From the NCBI RefSeq assembly GCF_014193695.1, contig NZ_JACHZR010000003.1:248001-312000 (forward strand): a DNA stretch of 64,000 nucleotides, read 5' to 3'. Below are positions 51,656 through 60,296 of the stretch, one piece after another. Position 1 is the stretch's first letter, and every line of letters begins with the position of its first letter. Under the pieces are notes generated by a model. The model was not told where the DNA came from. It worked only from the letters and a program-made list of their open reading frames with translations, and did no database searches. Source of the DNA: Rhizobium sp. BK316 (GTDB lineage Bacteria > Pseudomonadota > Alphaproteobacteria > Rhizobiales > Rhizobiaceae). Position numbers and translations under genes: made by a program.

Positions 51656-52890
51656 TCTTGTTTGCCTTCGGCTGCGCTTTCGAACCAGGCGACGAGCAGC
51701 TTGCGCTCGTCGGGCGTAATGTCGGTTACGTTGCCCGGCGGCATGGCATGGCTTCGTCCGGCCTGTATATAGATTTCGCGCGCATGGGCGGCAATTTCCG
51801 CGTCATTTTCCAGAATCACACCGTTTGGTGGCCGGGCGATACCTTCATAGACCGGTTCTGCCGCATGACACATGGAACAGCGCGTGCCGATCAACTGCTT
51901 TACCGCAGGAAAATGCGGATCGCCGGCAAATTGCTGGAAGGCTGGAGCGACGGATACGGTCTGATCCTCGCGGGTCAGCAGCTTGGGCACGGTCGACAGC
52001 CACATGATGAGGATGAAGAGCACGACCGTGACGATCCAGGTCCAGGTCGGCCGGCCCTTGCGGGCATGCGTGGTGTTGAACCAGTGGCGGATCGTGACGC
52101 CCATCAGGAAGACGAGAGCCGCGATCACCCAGTTGAAGGCAGTGCCGAAAGCCAGCGGATAGTGGTTCGACAGCATGAAGAAGATGACGGGCAGCGTCAG
52201 GTAGTTGTTATGCAGCGAGCGCTGCTTGGCCATGTAGCCATATTTGGCATCGGGAGTGCGGCCCGCAATCAGGTCGGCGACGACAATCTTCTGGTTGGGA
52301 ATGATGATCATGAAGACGTTGGCTGACATGATCGTCGCCGTGAATGCGCCAAGATGCAGGAAGGCGGCGCGGCCGGTGAAGACCTGCGTATAGCCCCAGG
52401 CCATGAAGACCAGCACGACGTAGAGAACCGCCATCAGGCCCCAGGTGTTCTTGCCGAGCGGCGACTTACAGAGCAGATCGTAGATGATCCAGCCGAAGCC
52501 AAGTGATGCGAGCGAGATCAGGATCGCTACCGGCTTCGAAATATCGAGCACGTGGCGATCGATGAGGAAGAGATCGGCTCCACCGTAATAGACGATGCAG
52601 AGCATCAGGAAACCGGAGAGCCAAGTGAAATAGCTCTCATATTTGAACCAGGTCAGGTGTTCCGGCATCTCGGCTGGCGCCACCAGATATTTCTGGATGT
52701 GGTAGAAGCCGCCGCCATGGACCTGCCATTCCTCGCCGTGAACACCGGCGGGCAGATGCGGGCGCTTCACCAGGCCGAGGTCGAGCGCAATGAAATAAAA
52801 GGACGATCCAATCCAGGCGATCGCTGTGACGACATGGAACCAGCGCGCCGCAAAGGCCAGCCACTCCCAGGCTATTGCATATTCATACAT
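51652..52890 (-). CDS. puuD: Urate hydroxylase PuuD, membrane protein with cytochrome c domain
   Basis: A 412-aa integral membrane enzyme. The N-terminal DUF989 part has about eight TM helices (AARWFHVVTAIAWIGSSFYF, WLSGFLMLCIVYYGGADLFL, MANVFMIIIPNQK-like region SANVFMIIIPNQKIVVADLI). The C-terminal soluble cytochrome c domain carries the heme site CSMCHAAEPVYEG near 342 and a Met ligand in HAMPPGNVTDITPDERKLL. It oxidises urate to 5-hydroxyisourate and passes electrons to the respiratory chain, replacing oxygen-dependent uricase. It is upstream of and overlaps guaD. Confidence 0.95.
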   Translation of the reverse strand: MYEYAIAWEWLAFAARWFHVVTAIAWIGSSFYFIALDLGLVKRPHLPAGVHGEEWQVHGGGFYHIQKYLVAPAEMPEHLTWFKYESYFTWLSGFLMLCIVYYGGADLFLIDRHVLDISKPVAILISLASLGFGWIIYDLLCKSPLGKNTWGLMAVLYVVLVFMAWGYTQVFTGRAAFLHLGAFTATIMSANVFMIIIPNQKIVVADLIAGRTPDAKYGYMAKQRSLHNNYLTLPVIFFMLSNHYPLAFGTAFNWVIAALVFLMGVTIRHWFNTTHARKGRPTWTWIVTVVLFILIMWLSTVPKLLTREDQTVSVAPAFQQFAGDPHFPAVKQLIGTRCSMCHAAEPVYEGIARPPNGVILENDAEIAAHAREIYIQAGRSHAMPPGNVTDITPDERKLLVAWFESAAEGKQE

Positions 52891-53057
52891 TCAGTTCCCC
52901 TGTTCTTCTTCCCGACTCGTGAGATTGCGAGAAATTCCGACGAGAAGAAAGGGGGATCGTGGGGTTTCTTGCCGCAGCGGACATTGCAGGAAGAGCTTGC
53001 CGGGTTTGGCATATGTGCTAAGGCATCGCCAGAGACGCTATTAGGAGCCGCTGAAAC

Positions 53058-53252
53058 ATGCAGATCGAAGTCCCTTGCCCGAAGTGCCGCAACACGCGCA
53101 TGAAGTTTCCGCGCCCGCAGCCGATCGACAGCGACATCATCACCTGCTTCAGCTGCAATTTCGAACTCGGCACCTACGGCTCGATCAAGGCCAAGATGGT
53201 GGCGATGCTCAATCGTGTCGCGGCTGCCGAGCAGCAGAAGAAGAAGCACTAG
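53058..53252 (+). CDS. Small zinc-ribbon protein, 64 aa
   Basis: A 64-residue protein with two CxxC knuckles, CPKCRN near residues 7-12 and CFSCN near 30-34, forming a zinc ribbon, then a helix ending in a Lys-rich tail (QQKKKH). ATG 53058 lies behind GGAGCCGCTGAAAC. Such small ribbons may bind nucleic acids or act as protein adaptors. It is divergent from puuD. No function can be assigned. Confidence 0.82.
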   Translation: MQIEVPCPKCRNTRMKFPRPQPIDSDIITCFSCNFELGTYGSIKAKMVAMLNRVAAAEQQKKKH

Positions 53253-53270
53253 TTTACGGCTTCAGCCGGT

Positions 53271-53492
53271 TCAGCTGTGCTGAGCGGGAAGGGTCCGCGG
53301 CCAGAACCGCAAGCCTTTGCGGATGAAGGCCATTAGTCCGGCGGTCTGCGGACCGGCTGAGCTTGGCACTTCTGGCTCAGCGATACAGTCGGCAATGTCC
53401 TCCAGCAGGCGGGTATCGAATGGACCGACAGATCGTGGGGCAGGGGTTAGCTTGCCTTGGTCGAGCGACAGGATCATCAAGGGCGATAACAT
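53271..53492 (-). CDS. Small hypothetical protein, 73 aa
   Basis: The frame from ATG 53492, with AGAGG ahead, codes for 73 residues: a short hydrophobic start (MLSPLMILSL), a Pro-rich middle, and an Arg-rich hydrophobic end (GLMAFIRKGLRFWPRTLPAQ). It ends 18 bp from the convergent zinc-ribbon gene. Coding character is moderate and no family is recognised. Confidence 0.45.
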   Translation of the reverse strand: MLSPLMILSLDQGKLTPAPRSVGPFDTRLLEDIADCIAEPEVPSSAGPQTAGLMAFIRKGLRFWPRTLPAQHS

Positions 53493-53606
53493 CGGGGACC
53501 TCTCACAATGCGCGCTGTTTGCGCGCGATGGGAGGAGATTGGCCCGCTTGCTTGCGTCGGGTCCTTTAGCGACAGCCTAAAAGACCCAAAGAATGCCGAA
53601 ACATTC

Positions 53607-55136
53607 CTAAGCTTCCGGCAGGCCTGCCTCGCGCAGGCCGTTGAGGATAGGGGACAGGCGCTCGGGAACTTTGGTTGCCTGTCCGCTCGCGATGCTTGCC
53701 AGCGTGCTGTCAGGCGCGATGCGCAGGAGATGCTGCAGGAAGCGTCTTGCCTCTTCTTTCCGTCCGAGAAGCATGTTGTCGGCGATCAGAATCCAGACTG
53801 TCGGATCGAAATTCGGGTTCAGCGCCAGAGAGCGTGACGCCCAGAGAAGCGATTGCTCGTAATTGCCGCGGATCATCTCGATATCGGCGAGGCCGCTGAA
53901 GGTGATGTGGGCGTAGGGATCAAGCGGGCTCAGGCGGTGGGCGCGCATGAGATATTCCTGCGCCTGATCAAGATTGCCGCAATGAAGATGAGCAATTCCG
54001 GCTCTGACGACGACGCTGAGGCTGTTGGGGTTGAGGTCGACGGCCGCCTGCATGATCGCCAGGCCCCAATCATATTCGCGCCCGACCTGAATGAGCGACA
54101 TGCCGCAGGTGGCCATGATCGTGGCGTCGCCTCTTGCCAGTTCGATACCCCGGCGCGCAAGCGCGACGCATTTTTCTGCATCGTCGGGTCCGAAAGGCGG
54201 CCAGCCCATCGTTCTGCGATGTTCGAGCGTATAAGAGGCGAGCGCCAGAATACGGGCATTGTCCGGCTCGCGCCGGAGCGCCTCAGTCAATAGCGCATGC
54301 GCCTCGGCATTCTGACTGGAGGTTTCCGCGAGGATCTTCGGCAGGACCTGCAGACAGAGATCGTAGACGGAAATGCTGCCGGGTCGCTCACGGCGTGCGC
54401 GTTCCAGCTCGGCTTGCTGGACATGGGGTTCGATGCCGATGGCGACAGATTCGGTAATGCGGTCCTGAAATTCGAAGACGTCCTCGATACTGCCGTCGAA
54501 ACTTTGTGCCCAAAGCTGCACATTGGCCGCGGCATCCACCAGCCGAGCATAGATGCGCAGTCTGTTGCCGGATTTGCGCAGGCTGCCTTCCAGCACATAT
54601 TTGACACCGAGTTCGCTGGTGATTTTCCTGATGTCACCCGTGCCCCGATAGACGAAGCTGGTATTGCGGGCGATGACGGCAAAAGCCTTGAAGCGGCTCA
54701 GCGCCGTGATGACATCGTCAACGACGCCATCGGCAAAATATTGCTGCTCGGGATCACCGCTGAGATTTTCGAAGGGCAGCACTGCAAGCGAGGGGAATAT
54801 GTCATCCCCGATATCGGCAAGTGGCGCCTGGCTCCTGAAAAGGCGATAGCCCAGGCGCGGCAGCGTGACGATCCATTCCTGCCCGTCCGGCCGCTGCCCG
54901 AGCGCCTTGCGCAGATGCGCGATCTGTACTGAAAGATTGCCTTCCTCGACTATCAGTCCCGGCCAGCCCGCTTCGATCAACGCGTCCTTTCCGACCGGGC
55001 GTCCGTCGGCTTCGAGCAGCGCCTTGAGCAGTGAAATCGCGCGCTGGCCGAGCGCAACTGGCTGGCCATCCCGCCGCAGCACGCTGCTGCCGGGGTCGAG
55101 CATGAAACGGCCGAAAGTATATCGCTGCTCTTCCAT
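53607..55136 (-). CDS. Winged-helix (OmpR/CadC-type) regulator with TPR repeats
   Basis: A 509-aa one-component regulator. The N-terminal DNA-binding domain (about 3-100) starts YTFGRFMLDPGSSVLRRDGQ and contains LVEEGNLSVQIAHLRKALG-like text (IVEEGNLSVQIAHLRKALGQ) and IVTLPRLGYRLF, the transcriptional-regulator C-type winged helix. A TolB-like segment follows: PSLAVLPFENLSGDPEQQYF, ADGVVDDVITALSRF, KYVLEGSLRKSGNRLRIYAR. The last 250 residues are TPR-type helices (IMQAAVDLNPNSLSVVVRAG, AHRLSPLDPYAHITFSG). Family members resemble adenylate-cyclase-associated regulators but lack the cyclase domain. No TM segment. Alternative starts are 55187 and 55208. Confidence 0.88.
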   Translation of the reverse strand: MEEQRYTFGRFMLDPGSSVLRRDGQPVALGQRAISLLKALLEADGRPVGKDALIEAGWPGLIVEEGNLSVQIAHLRKALGQRPDGQEWIVTLPRLGYRLFRSQAPLADIGDDIFPSLAVLPFENLSGDPEQQYFADGVVDDVITALSRFKAFAVIARNTSFVYRGTGDIRKITSELGVKYVLEGSLRKSGNRLRIYARLVDAAANVQLWAQSFDGSIEDVFEFQDRITESVAIGIEPHVQQAELERARRERPGSISVYDLCLQVLPKILAETSSQNAEAHALLTEALRREPDNARILALASYTLEHRRTMGWPPFGPDDAEKCVALARRGIELARGDATIMATCGMSLIQVGREYDWGLAIMQAAVDLNPNSLSVVVRAGIAHLHCGNLDQAQEYLMRAHRLSPLDPYAHITFSGLADIEMIRGNYEQSLLWASRSLALNPNFDPTVWILIADNMLLGRKEEARRFLQHLLRIAPDSTLASIASGQATKVPERLSPILNGLREAGLPEA

Positions 55137-55380
55137 CGGAATACTTATATCCGCGCAATTTGAGGTGGCAATCTGGTTGTGCGTCATGCTGTGAAGCGGG
55201 CGTGTCACTCGTGTGCCTTAAAAAATCGCCGATTTCTGCGGCATTTTATCCAATGCTGATGCTCCGATGTGGAACAGCCGATTCCTTGAAATGTGAAATT
55301 TGGGTTACAGTTTTTAAACGCAGCCGCCGGGATGAGGTGGAAACCGCACGAAACTGGCGGCGCATTCATCGACGGAGAAG

Positions 55381-55719
55381 ATGCCCATGCGCAGCATTCT
55401 GACATGCGTGATGATTGCATATGCGTCGTTCGCGACAGCCCACGACGCCGGTACGGGTTGGAGTTACGACCCCTACTGTTGCAATGGAAATGCCGAAACC
55501 GGCGATTGCCAGATGATCCCGTCCAAGGCCGTTGCCATCACGCCGGATGGTTATCGTTTGACGCTGAAGCCTGGCGATCACCGACTTGTGACGCGCTACC
55601 ATGTCTTTCTGCTGCCGATGACCAAGGCGATGCATTCGGGTGACAGCGATTACCATCTCTGCCTGTTCCCGAACGAGGATACGCCGCGATGTTTCTATGC
55701 GCCCGAGATGGGCTTTTGA
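55381..55719 (+). CDS. Exported cysteine-containing hypothetical protein, 112 aa
   Basis: A secreted or periplasmic protein with a short signal peptide (MPMRSILTCVMIAYASFATA, cut before HDAGTG). The mature part has several Cys (YDPYCCNGNAETGDC, LCLF, RCFY) that could form disulfides, and His residues at the mature N-terminus. ATG 55381 follows GGAGAAG directly; ATG 55387 is an alternative. No domain recognised. The pattern WSYDPYCCNG is reminiscent of small secreted proteins widely annotated as hypothetical in Rhizobiales. Confidence 0.75.
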   Translation: MPMRSILTCVMIAYASFATAHDAGTGWSYDPYCCNGNAETGDCQMIPSKAVAITPDGYRLTLKPGDHRLVTRYHVFLLPMTKAMHSGDSDYHLCLFPNEDTPRCFYAPEMGF

Positions 55720-55754
55720 GCGAGATTTAAGATCTGTCGCGTTCGCGCGAGAGT

Positions 55755-56651
55755 TCAGTCCTGCTCGACATTGAATTTTTCCAGCAGCCATTTCCGGAAG
55801 TTTCTGATTTTCGGAACGTTGCGCCTATTTTCGGGATAGGCGAGCCAATAGTCGCGCCCATCGTTGCCGGTCAGTTCGAAGGGCTGATAGAGCCTTCCGG
55901 TGGCAACGTCTTCCTGGAAATGACCTGGGTTGAGCATGGCAACACCGCCTCCGGCCATGGCGATGCTGGCATCGAGGATCTGCGTGCCGAATTCGCTTTT
56001 CGGATAGCGCGAGAGATCGGCATCCTTGACGCCGGCGGCAGCAAACCACTGCGCCCACCATGGATCGCCGGCGCTGATCAGGGGCAGTTTCAGAAGATCT
56101 GCGGGCTCGTGAACGCCACCGATTTCGGCTGCGAGCTTCGGGCTCAGCATGGGGGCGAAATCAAGCTTCATAATGCAATGGCTGATGAGGCCCGGCCAAT
56201 CGCCGCGACCCCAGCGGATCGCGACATCGGCCGCTTCTTTCTGAAAGTCGACGATGTTGCCCGAGGTGACGAGCCTGACGGCAATATCGGGAAACTGCAA
56301 CTGGAACGCGCCGATGTAGCGCGAAAGCCATTGCTGGGCGAAGGTCGCCGTCGAATGAATCGTCAGCGTTTCCTCGGTCGCCTTGCGCATCGAAGCCATG
56401 GCTTCGATCAGGATGTTGAATGCTTCGGAGACCTTGGGTGCCAGATGTTCGCCCGCTTCCGTCAGCTCGATCTGACGCGGACGGCGCAGGAAAAGCGGCT
56501 CGCCGATATTCTCCTCCAGGAGCTTGATCTGATAGCTGACGGCGGTCTGCGTCATGCCGAGTTCGTCGCCTGCCTTGGTGAAACTGCCGAACCGGGCCAC
56601 GGATTCGAAGACGCGCAGCGCGTTCAGCGGGAACTGCTTCGACAGTTTCAT
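55755..56651 (-). CDS. LysR-family regulator, GcvA-like
   Basis: A 298-aa LysR-type activator. The helix-turn-helix is near residues 8-66 (LNALRVFESVARFGSFTKAG, LGMTQTAVSYQIKLLEENIG, LFLRRPRQIELTEAG), the GcvA-like subgroup opening with FPLNALR. The effector domain has IAVRLVTSGNIVDFQKEAAD, VAIRWGRGDWPGL. ATG 56651 with AAAGAGAAC ahead is chosen over the longer frame. It is divergent from a small gene and lies next to xdhC, so it could control purine or nearby genes, but no binding site is shown. Confidence 0.9.
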   Translation of the reverse strand: MKLSKQFPLNALRVFESVARFGSFTKAGDELGMTQTAVSYQIKLLEENIGEPLFLRRPRQIELTEAGEHLAPKVSEAFNILIEAMASMRKATEETLTIHSTATFAQQWLSRYIGAFQLQFPDIAVRLVTSGNIVDFQKEAADVAIRWGRGDWPGLISHCIMKLDFAPMLSPKLAAEIGGVHEPADLLKLPLISAGDPWWAQWFAAAGVKDADLSRYPKSEFGTQILDASIAMAGGGVAMLNPGHFQEDVATGRLYQPFELTGNDGRDYWLAYPENRRNVPKIRNFRKWLLEKFNVEQD

Positions 56652-56751
56652 GGATAAGTTCTCTTTATGGATGCAGACGGTTGTTCGATTGGAATTGCAG
56701 CATTTTTCCCGGCAAACTGCAATCATCTCATCAAACCATCAAGGTGATGTC

Positions 56752-56949
56752 ATGGATTGCCAAGCTATCGAAGAGTGCCGTTCCCCCGCAAAAGAGGCAT
56801 TGATCACCGTCCTCATCCGCCGGCTGGCCTGGGGGATCGGCAGCCGGATGCCGCAGCTGGACATGGACGTCACACCCGATCGCATCAAGCGCGATCTCGG
56901 TTTTCTGGATGGACGCGATCCGCGTTACGAGGACGATCGGTTGCGATAG
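56752..56949 (+). CDS. Small hypothetical protein, 65 aa
   Basis: A 65-residue protein, MDCQAIEECRSPAKEALITV then LIRRLAWGIGSRMPQLDMDV and an acidic/basic end with DLGFLDGRDPRYEDDRLR. AAGGTGATGTC precedes ATG 56752. It resembles short helical proteins of the DUF1127-like size range but lacks their full motif. Divergent from the LysR gene by 100 bp, so it might be its target. The 3' end overlaps xdhC (opposite strand) by 25 bp. Confidence 0.65.
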   Translation: MDCQAIEECRSPAKEALITVLIRRLAWGIGSRMPQLDMDVTPDRIKRDLGFLDGRDPRYEDDRLR

Positions 56950-57776
56950 GCGGAAAGTGCGGCCAGGATTTCGGCTGTTGTCATGGCGGCGATCACTTCG
57001 GGGCGTTTGTCCTTCACCGCCGATCCGCCGATCGGCAAAGTGAGGCGATCGAGCCAGGAGCGCTCGCCGCCTGCCTCACGGGAAAGCCAGCTTGCAAAGG
57101 TGGCGCGCTTGGTCGCAGAACCGATCATGCCGATATAGGCAAAATCGGTGCGGGCGAGCGCTTCGCTGGCGATCAGGAAATCCAATGCGTGGTCATGGGT
57201 GAGGATGACGAGTGCCGCGCCGGCCGGCATATCCTTCACCAGTGCCTCGGGCATCGGCACCGACCGGCTTTTCGTCAAGACCGGAAGGTTGGCGAGTTCA
57301 TCCTGCCGGGTCTCGATGACGGTGACCGAAAGCGGCAGTGGCGCGAGTGCTGCGACAAGCGCACGGCCGACATGGCCGGCACCGAAGACATAGACTTCCG
57401 GCAGATGTTCGGCTTCGCTTTCCTGTTTTTTCTTCAGTTCATCCGTGACCGCATCGGTCACGCGCCGGAAGCGCAACTGCGTGCGGCCGCCGCAGCACTG
57501 GCCGATTTCCGGCCCGAGCGGAATATCCATCATATCCGTGCCGCCGGTGCCGGCGAGCAATTCGCGGGCATTGTCGATGGCGATGAATTCGAATTGGCCG
57601 CCGCCGATGGTACCCCAGACGCTCCTTGCAGAGACCAGCATGAAGGCGCCGGTCTCGCGTGGCGTCGAACCTTGCGTGCCTGATATTTCGACGAGGATCG
57701 CTTCGGGTTGGAGGGCCAGGAAGGCGCGGAAGTCGCTGCCGGGCACAAAACCGGAAAGGATTTCGCGCCGCGTCAT
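56925..57776 (-). CDS. xdhC: Xanthine dehydrogenase accessory protein XdhC
   Basis: A 283-aa chaperone that binds molybdenum cofactor, promotes its sulfuration and inserts it into XdhB. Family marks are EAILVEISGTQGSTPRETGA, VWGTIGGGQFEFIAIDNARE, GPEIGQCCGGRTQLRFRRV with the Cys pair, and the Rossmann-type VYVFGAGHVGRALVAALAPL then FAYIGMIGSATKRATF. It follows xdhB after 2 bp on the same strand, so it is the last gene of the bdhA-xdhA-xdhB-xdhC set. Confidence 0.94.
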   Translation of the reverse strand: MTRREILSGFVPGSDFRAFLALQPEAILVEISGTQGSTPRETGAFMLVSARSVWGTIGGGQFEFIAIDNARELLAGTGGTDMMDIPLGPEIGQCCGGRTQLRFRRVTDAVTDELKKKQESEAEHLPEVYVFGAGHVGRALVAALAPLPLSVTVIETRQDELANLPVLTKSRSVPMPEALVKDMPAGAALVILTHDHALDFLIASEALARTDFAYIGMIGSATKRATFASWLSREAGGERSWLDRLTLPIGGSAVKDKRPEVIAAMTTAEILAALSAYRNRSSS

Positions 57777-57778
57777 GG

Positions 57779-60115
57779 TTACACCCTCTTCATCCTCTCG
57801 ACCGCCATCAGTACGCGTTCAGGCGTTGCGGGCGCATCGAGATGCGGGCAGACGCGATAATTCGCGACGCTCGCGACAGCCATGGAAAGAGCCTCCAGCA
57901 CCGAGATCGCCAGCATGAAGGGTGGCTCGCCGACGGCTTTGGAGCGGCCGATTGTGGCTTCGGTATTTTCGGACCATTCGGCCAGGCGCACGTTGAAGAT
58001 CTTCGGCCGGTCGGAGGCAAGCGGGATCTTGTAGGTAGAAGGCGCATGTGTGCGGAGCCGCCCCTTGTCATCCCACCAGAGCTCTTCCGTCGTCAGCCAG
58101 CCCATGCCCTGGACGAAGGCGCCCTCGACCTGGCCGATATCGATCGCCGGGTTCAGCGAGCGGCCGACATCATGCAGGATATCGGTGCGGTCGATAAGAT
58201 ATTCGCCGGTCAGCGTGTCGATCGACACTTCGGTGCAGGCGGCGCCATAGGCGAAATAGTAGAAGGGCGTGCCACGGCCGGCCTTGCGGTCCCAATGGAT
58301 TTTCGGCGTCTTGTAGAAGCCGGCGGCTGAGAGCTGCACGCGGGCGAAATAGGCCTGCTTGATGAAATCCGGGAAGGGAATTTCCAGATCGCCGACCCGC
58401 ACGCGGTTCGGCAGGAAGACGACTTCCTCGGCCAGGACACCCCATTTCTCCGTAGCGAAAGCGACGAGCCGCTCTTTGAGCTGACGGGCTGCATCGAAGG
58501 CGGCCATGCCGTTCAGGTCCGAGCCGGAGGAGGCGGCGGTGGCCGAGGTATTCGGCACCTTGCCCGTCGTGGTCGCCGTGATCTTCACCCTGTCGATATC
58601 GACTTGGAAACTGTCGGCAAGAACCTGCGCCACCTTGGTGTAGAGGCCCTGACCCATTTCCGTGCCGCCATGGTTCAGGTGGATCGAGCCGTCCTGATAG
58701 ATATGGACGAGCGCGCCGGCCTGGTTGAAAGCGGTCATGGTGAAGGAGATGCCGAATTTGACCGGCGTCAGCGCGATGCCCTTGCGGATATAGCGGCTGT
58801 CGCGGTTGAAGGCGACGATGGCGTTGCGGCGGGCGCGGTAATCGGCGCTGTCCTCCAGCTCCTCGACGACGCGGGCGATGATATTGTCCTCGACCTCCTG
58901 ATGATAGGGCGTGGTCGTGCGTCCCGAACCCGGCTGGCCGTAGAAATTCAGCTTGCGGATATCGAGCGGATCCTTTCCGACGGCATAGGCGATCTCCTCG
59001 ATGAAGCGCTCGGCCCCGAGCATGCCCTGCGGGCCGCCGAAACCGCGGAAGGCGGTGTTGGAGACGGTATGCGTCTTCAGCGGCTGCGAGGTCAGATGCA
59101 CATGCGGGTAGAAATAGCTGGAATCGGCGTGGAAGAGGGCGCGGTCGGTGACCGGGCCTGACAGGTCCGAGGAGAAGCCGCAGCGGGCCGAATAGGTGGC
59201 GTCGACGGCATGAATGCGGCCTTCCTCATCGAAGCCGAGTTCGTAATCGACGCGGAAATCGTGGCGCTTGCCGGTGGCGCTCATGTCCTCGTCGCGATCC
59301 GGACGGAACTTGATGGCGCGCTTCAGCTTCTTGGCGGCGATCGCGGCGAGGGCTGCGAACTGATTGCCCTGCGTTTCCTTGCCGCCGAAGCCGCCGCCCA
59401 TGCGGCGCACGTTGACCGTCACGGCGTTCGAAGGAATGTTCAGCACATGGCCGACGATATGCTGGATTTCGCTCGGGTGCTGTGTGGACGACCAGACAGC
59501 GACCTCATCATCCTCGCCCGGGATCGCCATGGCGATATGGCTTTCGAGATAGAAATGCTCCTGGCCGCCGATGCGCATGCGGCCCGTCAGCCGGCGCGGG
59601 GCGTTGGCCATTTCCGTTTCCGGCTCGCCGCGCTTCAGCGTCATCGGCGTGATGACAAGCGGACTGCCATTTTCAATAGCCCCGTCGATATCGCTCCAGT
59701 GCGGCAAGTCGCGATATTCGATCTTTGCCTTGCGGGCAGCGCGCCGCGCAATCTCGCGGGTCTGCGCGATCACCGCGAAGATCGGCTGGCCGTGGAACTG
59801 AACCAGAGTTTCGGCGAGCAGCGGTTCGTCATGGCTGCCGTTCGAGCTGACGTCGTTGACGCCGGGAATGTCCTTGCCGGTGAAGACCCAGACCACGCCG
59901 GGATAGGTCTGGACCTCGGACAGATCCATCGAGACAATCTCGGCATGGGCGCGGTCGGACAGGCCGAGTGCGCCGTGCAGCAGATCGGACGGTTCAGGAA
60001 TATCGTCGATATAATCGGCACTTCCGGTGACATGCTTATGCGCTGAATCATGGCGCAGCGAGATATGCATCTGGCCGTTGATGAGCTTGCGTTCCTCGAA
60101 GGTGGATTTGTCCAT
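57779..60115 (-). CDS. xdhB: Xanthine dehydrogenase molybdopterin-binding subunit
   Basis: A 778-aa large subunit carrying the Mo cofactor; it hydroxylates hypoxanthine and xanthine to urate. It starts MDKSTFEERKLINGQMHISL; ATG 60115 has GGAGTCATC ahead. Key segments are RRMGGGFGGKETQGNQFAAL near 240-260, FRGFGGPQGMLGAERFIEEI near 365-385, LNHGGTEMGQGLYTKVAQVL near 480-500, and the catalytic-Glu region KAVGEPPFMLAISVLEAL near 725-745. It pairs with XdhA. A 116-bp palindromic repeat sits in the gap between xdhA and xdhB, which is unusual inside an operon. Confidence 0.95.
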   Translation of the reverse strand: MDKSTFEERKLINGQMHISLRHDSAHKHVTGSADYIDDIPEPSDLLHGALGLSDRAHAEIVSMDLSEVQTYPGVVWVFTGKDIPGVNDVSSNGSHDEPLLAETLVQFHGQPIFAVIAQTREIARRAARKAKIEYRDLPHWSDIDGAIENGSPLVITPMTLKRGEPETEMANAPRRLTGRMRIGGQEHFYLESHIAMAIPGEDDEVAVWSSTQHPSEIQHIVGHVLNIPSNAVTVNVRRMGGGFGGKETQGNQFAALAAIAAKKLKRAIKFRPDRDEDMSATGKRHDFRVDYELGFDEEGRIHAVDATYSARCGFSSDLSGPVTDRALFHADSSYFYPHVHLTSQPLKTHTVSNTAFRGFGGPQGMLGAERFIEEIAYAVGKDPLDIRKLNFYGQPGSGRTTTPYHQEVEDNIIARVVEELEDSADYRARRNAIVAFNRDSRYIRKGIALTPVKFGISFTMTAFNQAGALVHIYQDGSIHLNHGGTEMGQGLYTKVAQVLADSFQVDIDRVKITATTTGKVPNTSATAASSGSDLNGMAAFDAARQLKERLVAFATEKWGVLAEEVVFLPNRVRVGDLEIPFPDFIKQAYFARVQLSAAGFYKTPKIHWDRKAGRGTPFYYFAYGAACTEVSIDTLTGEYLIDRTDILHDVGRSLNPAIDIGQVEGAFVQGMGWLTTEELWWDDKGRLRTHAPSTYKIPLASDRPKIFNVRLAEWSENTEATIGRSKAVGEPPFMLAISVLEALSMAVASVANYRVCPHLDAPATPERVLMAVERMKRV

Positions 60116-60152
60116 CAGATGACTCCTTCGCAAGGGAACGCGGTGCCGTGTG

Positions 60153-60268
60153 GCCCCCTCATCCGCCCTTCGGGCACCTTCTCCCCGCTGGGGAGAAGGG
60201 AATGCCGCGCCGTCTCATTACCCCCTTCTCCCCTCGGGGAGAAGGTGCCCGAAGGGCGGATGAGGGGG
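60153..60268. repeat. 116-bp inverted-repeat element inside the xdhA-xdhB gap
   Basis: The 34-base left arm (60153 on, CCCCCTCATCCGCCCTTCGG then GCACCTTCTCCCC) reappears inverted at the right end to 60268. Each arm continues into a small CCTTCTCCCC/GGGGAGAAGG hairpin. It is the classical form of multicopy rhizobial intergenic mosaic elements (RIME-like), placed here within a transcribed operon. Confidence 0.85.
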
Positions 60269-60296
60269 CGGCTTGTGCTGACATATGCCGTCTTCA

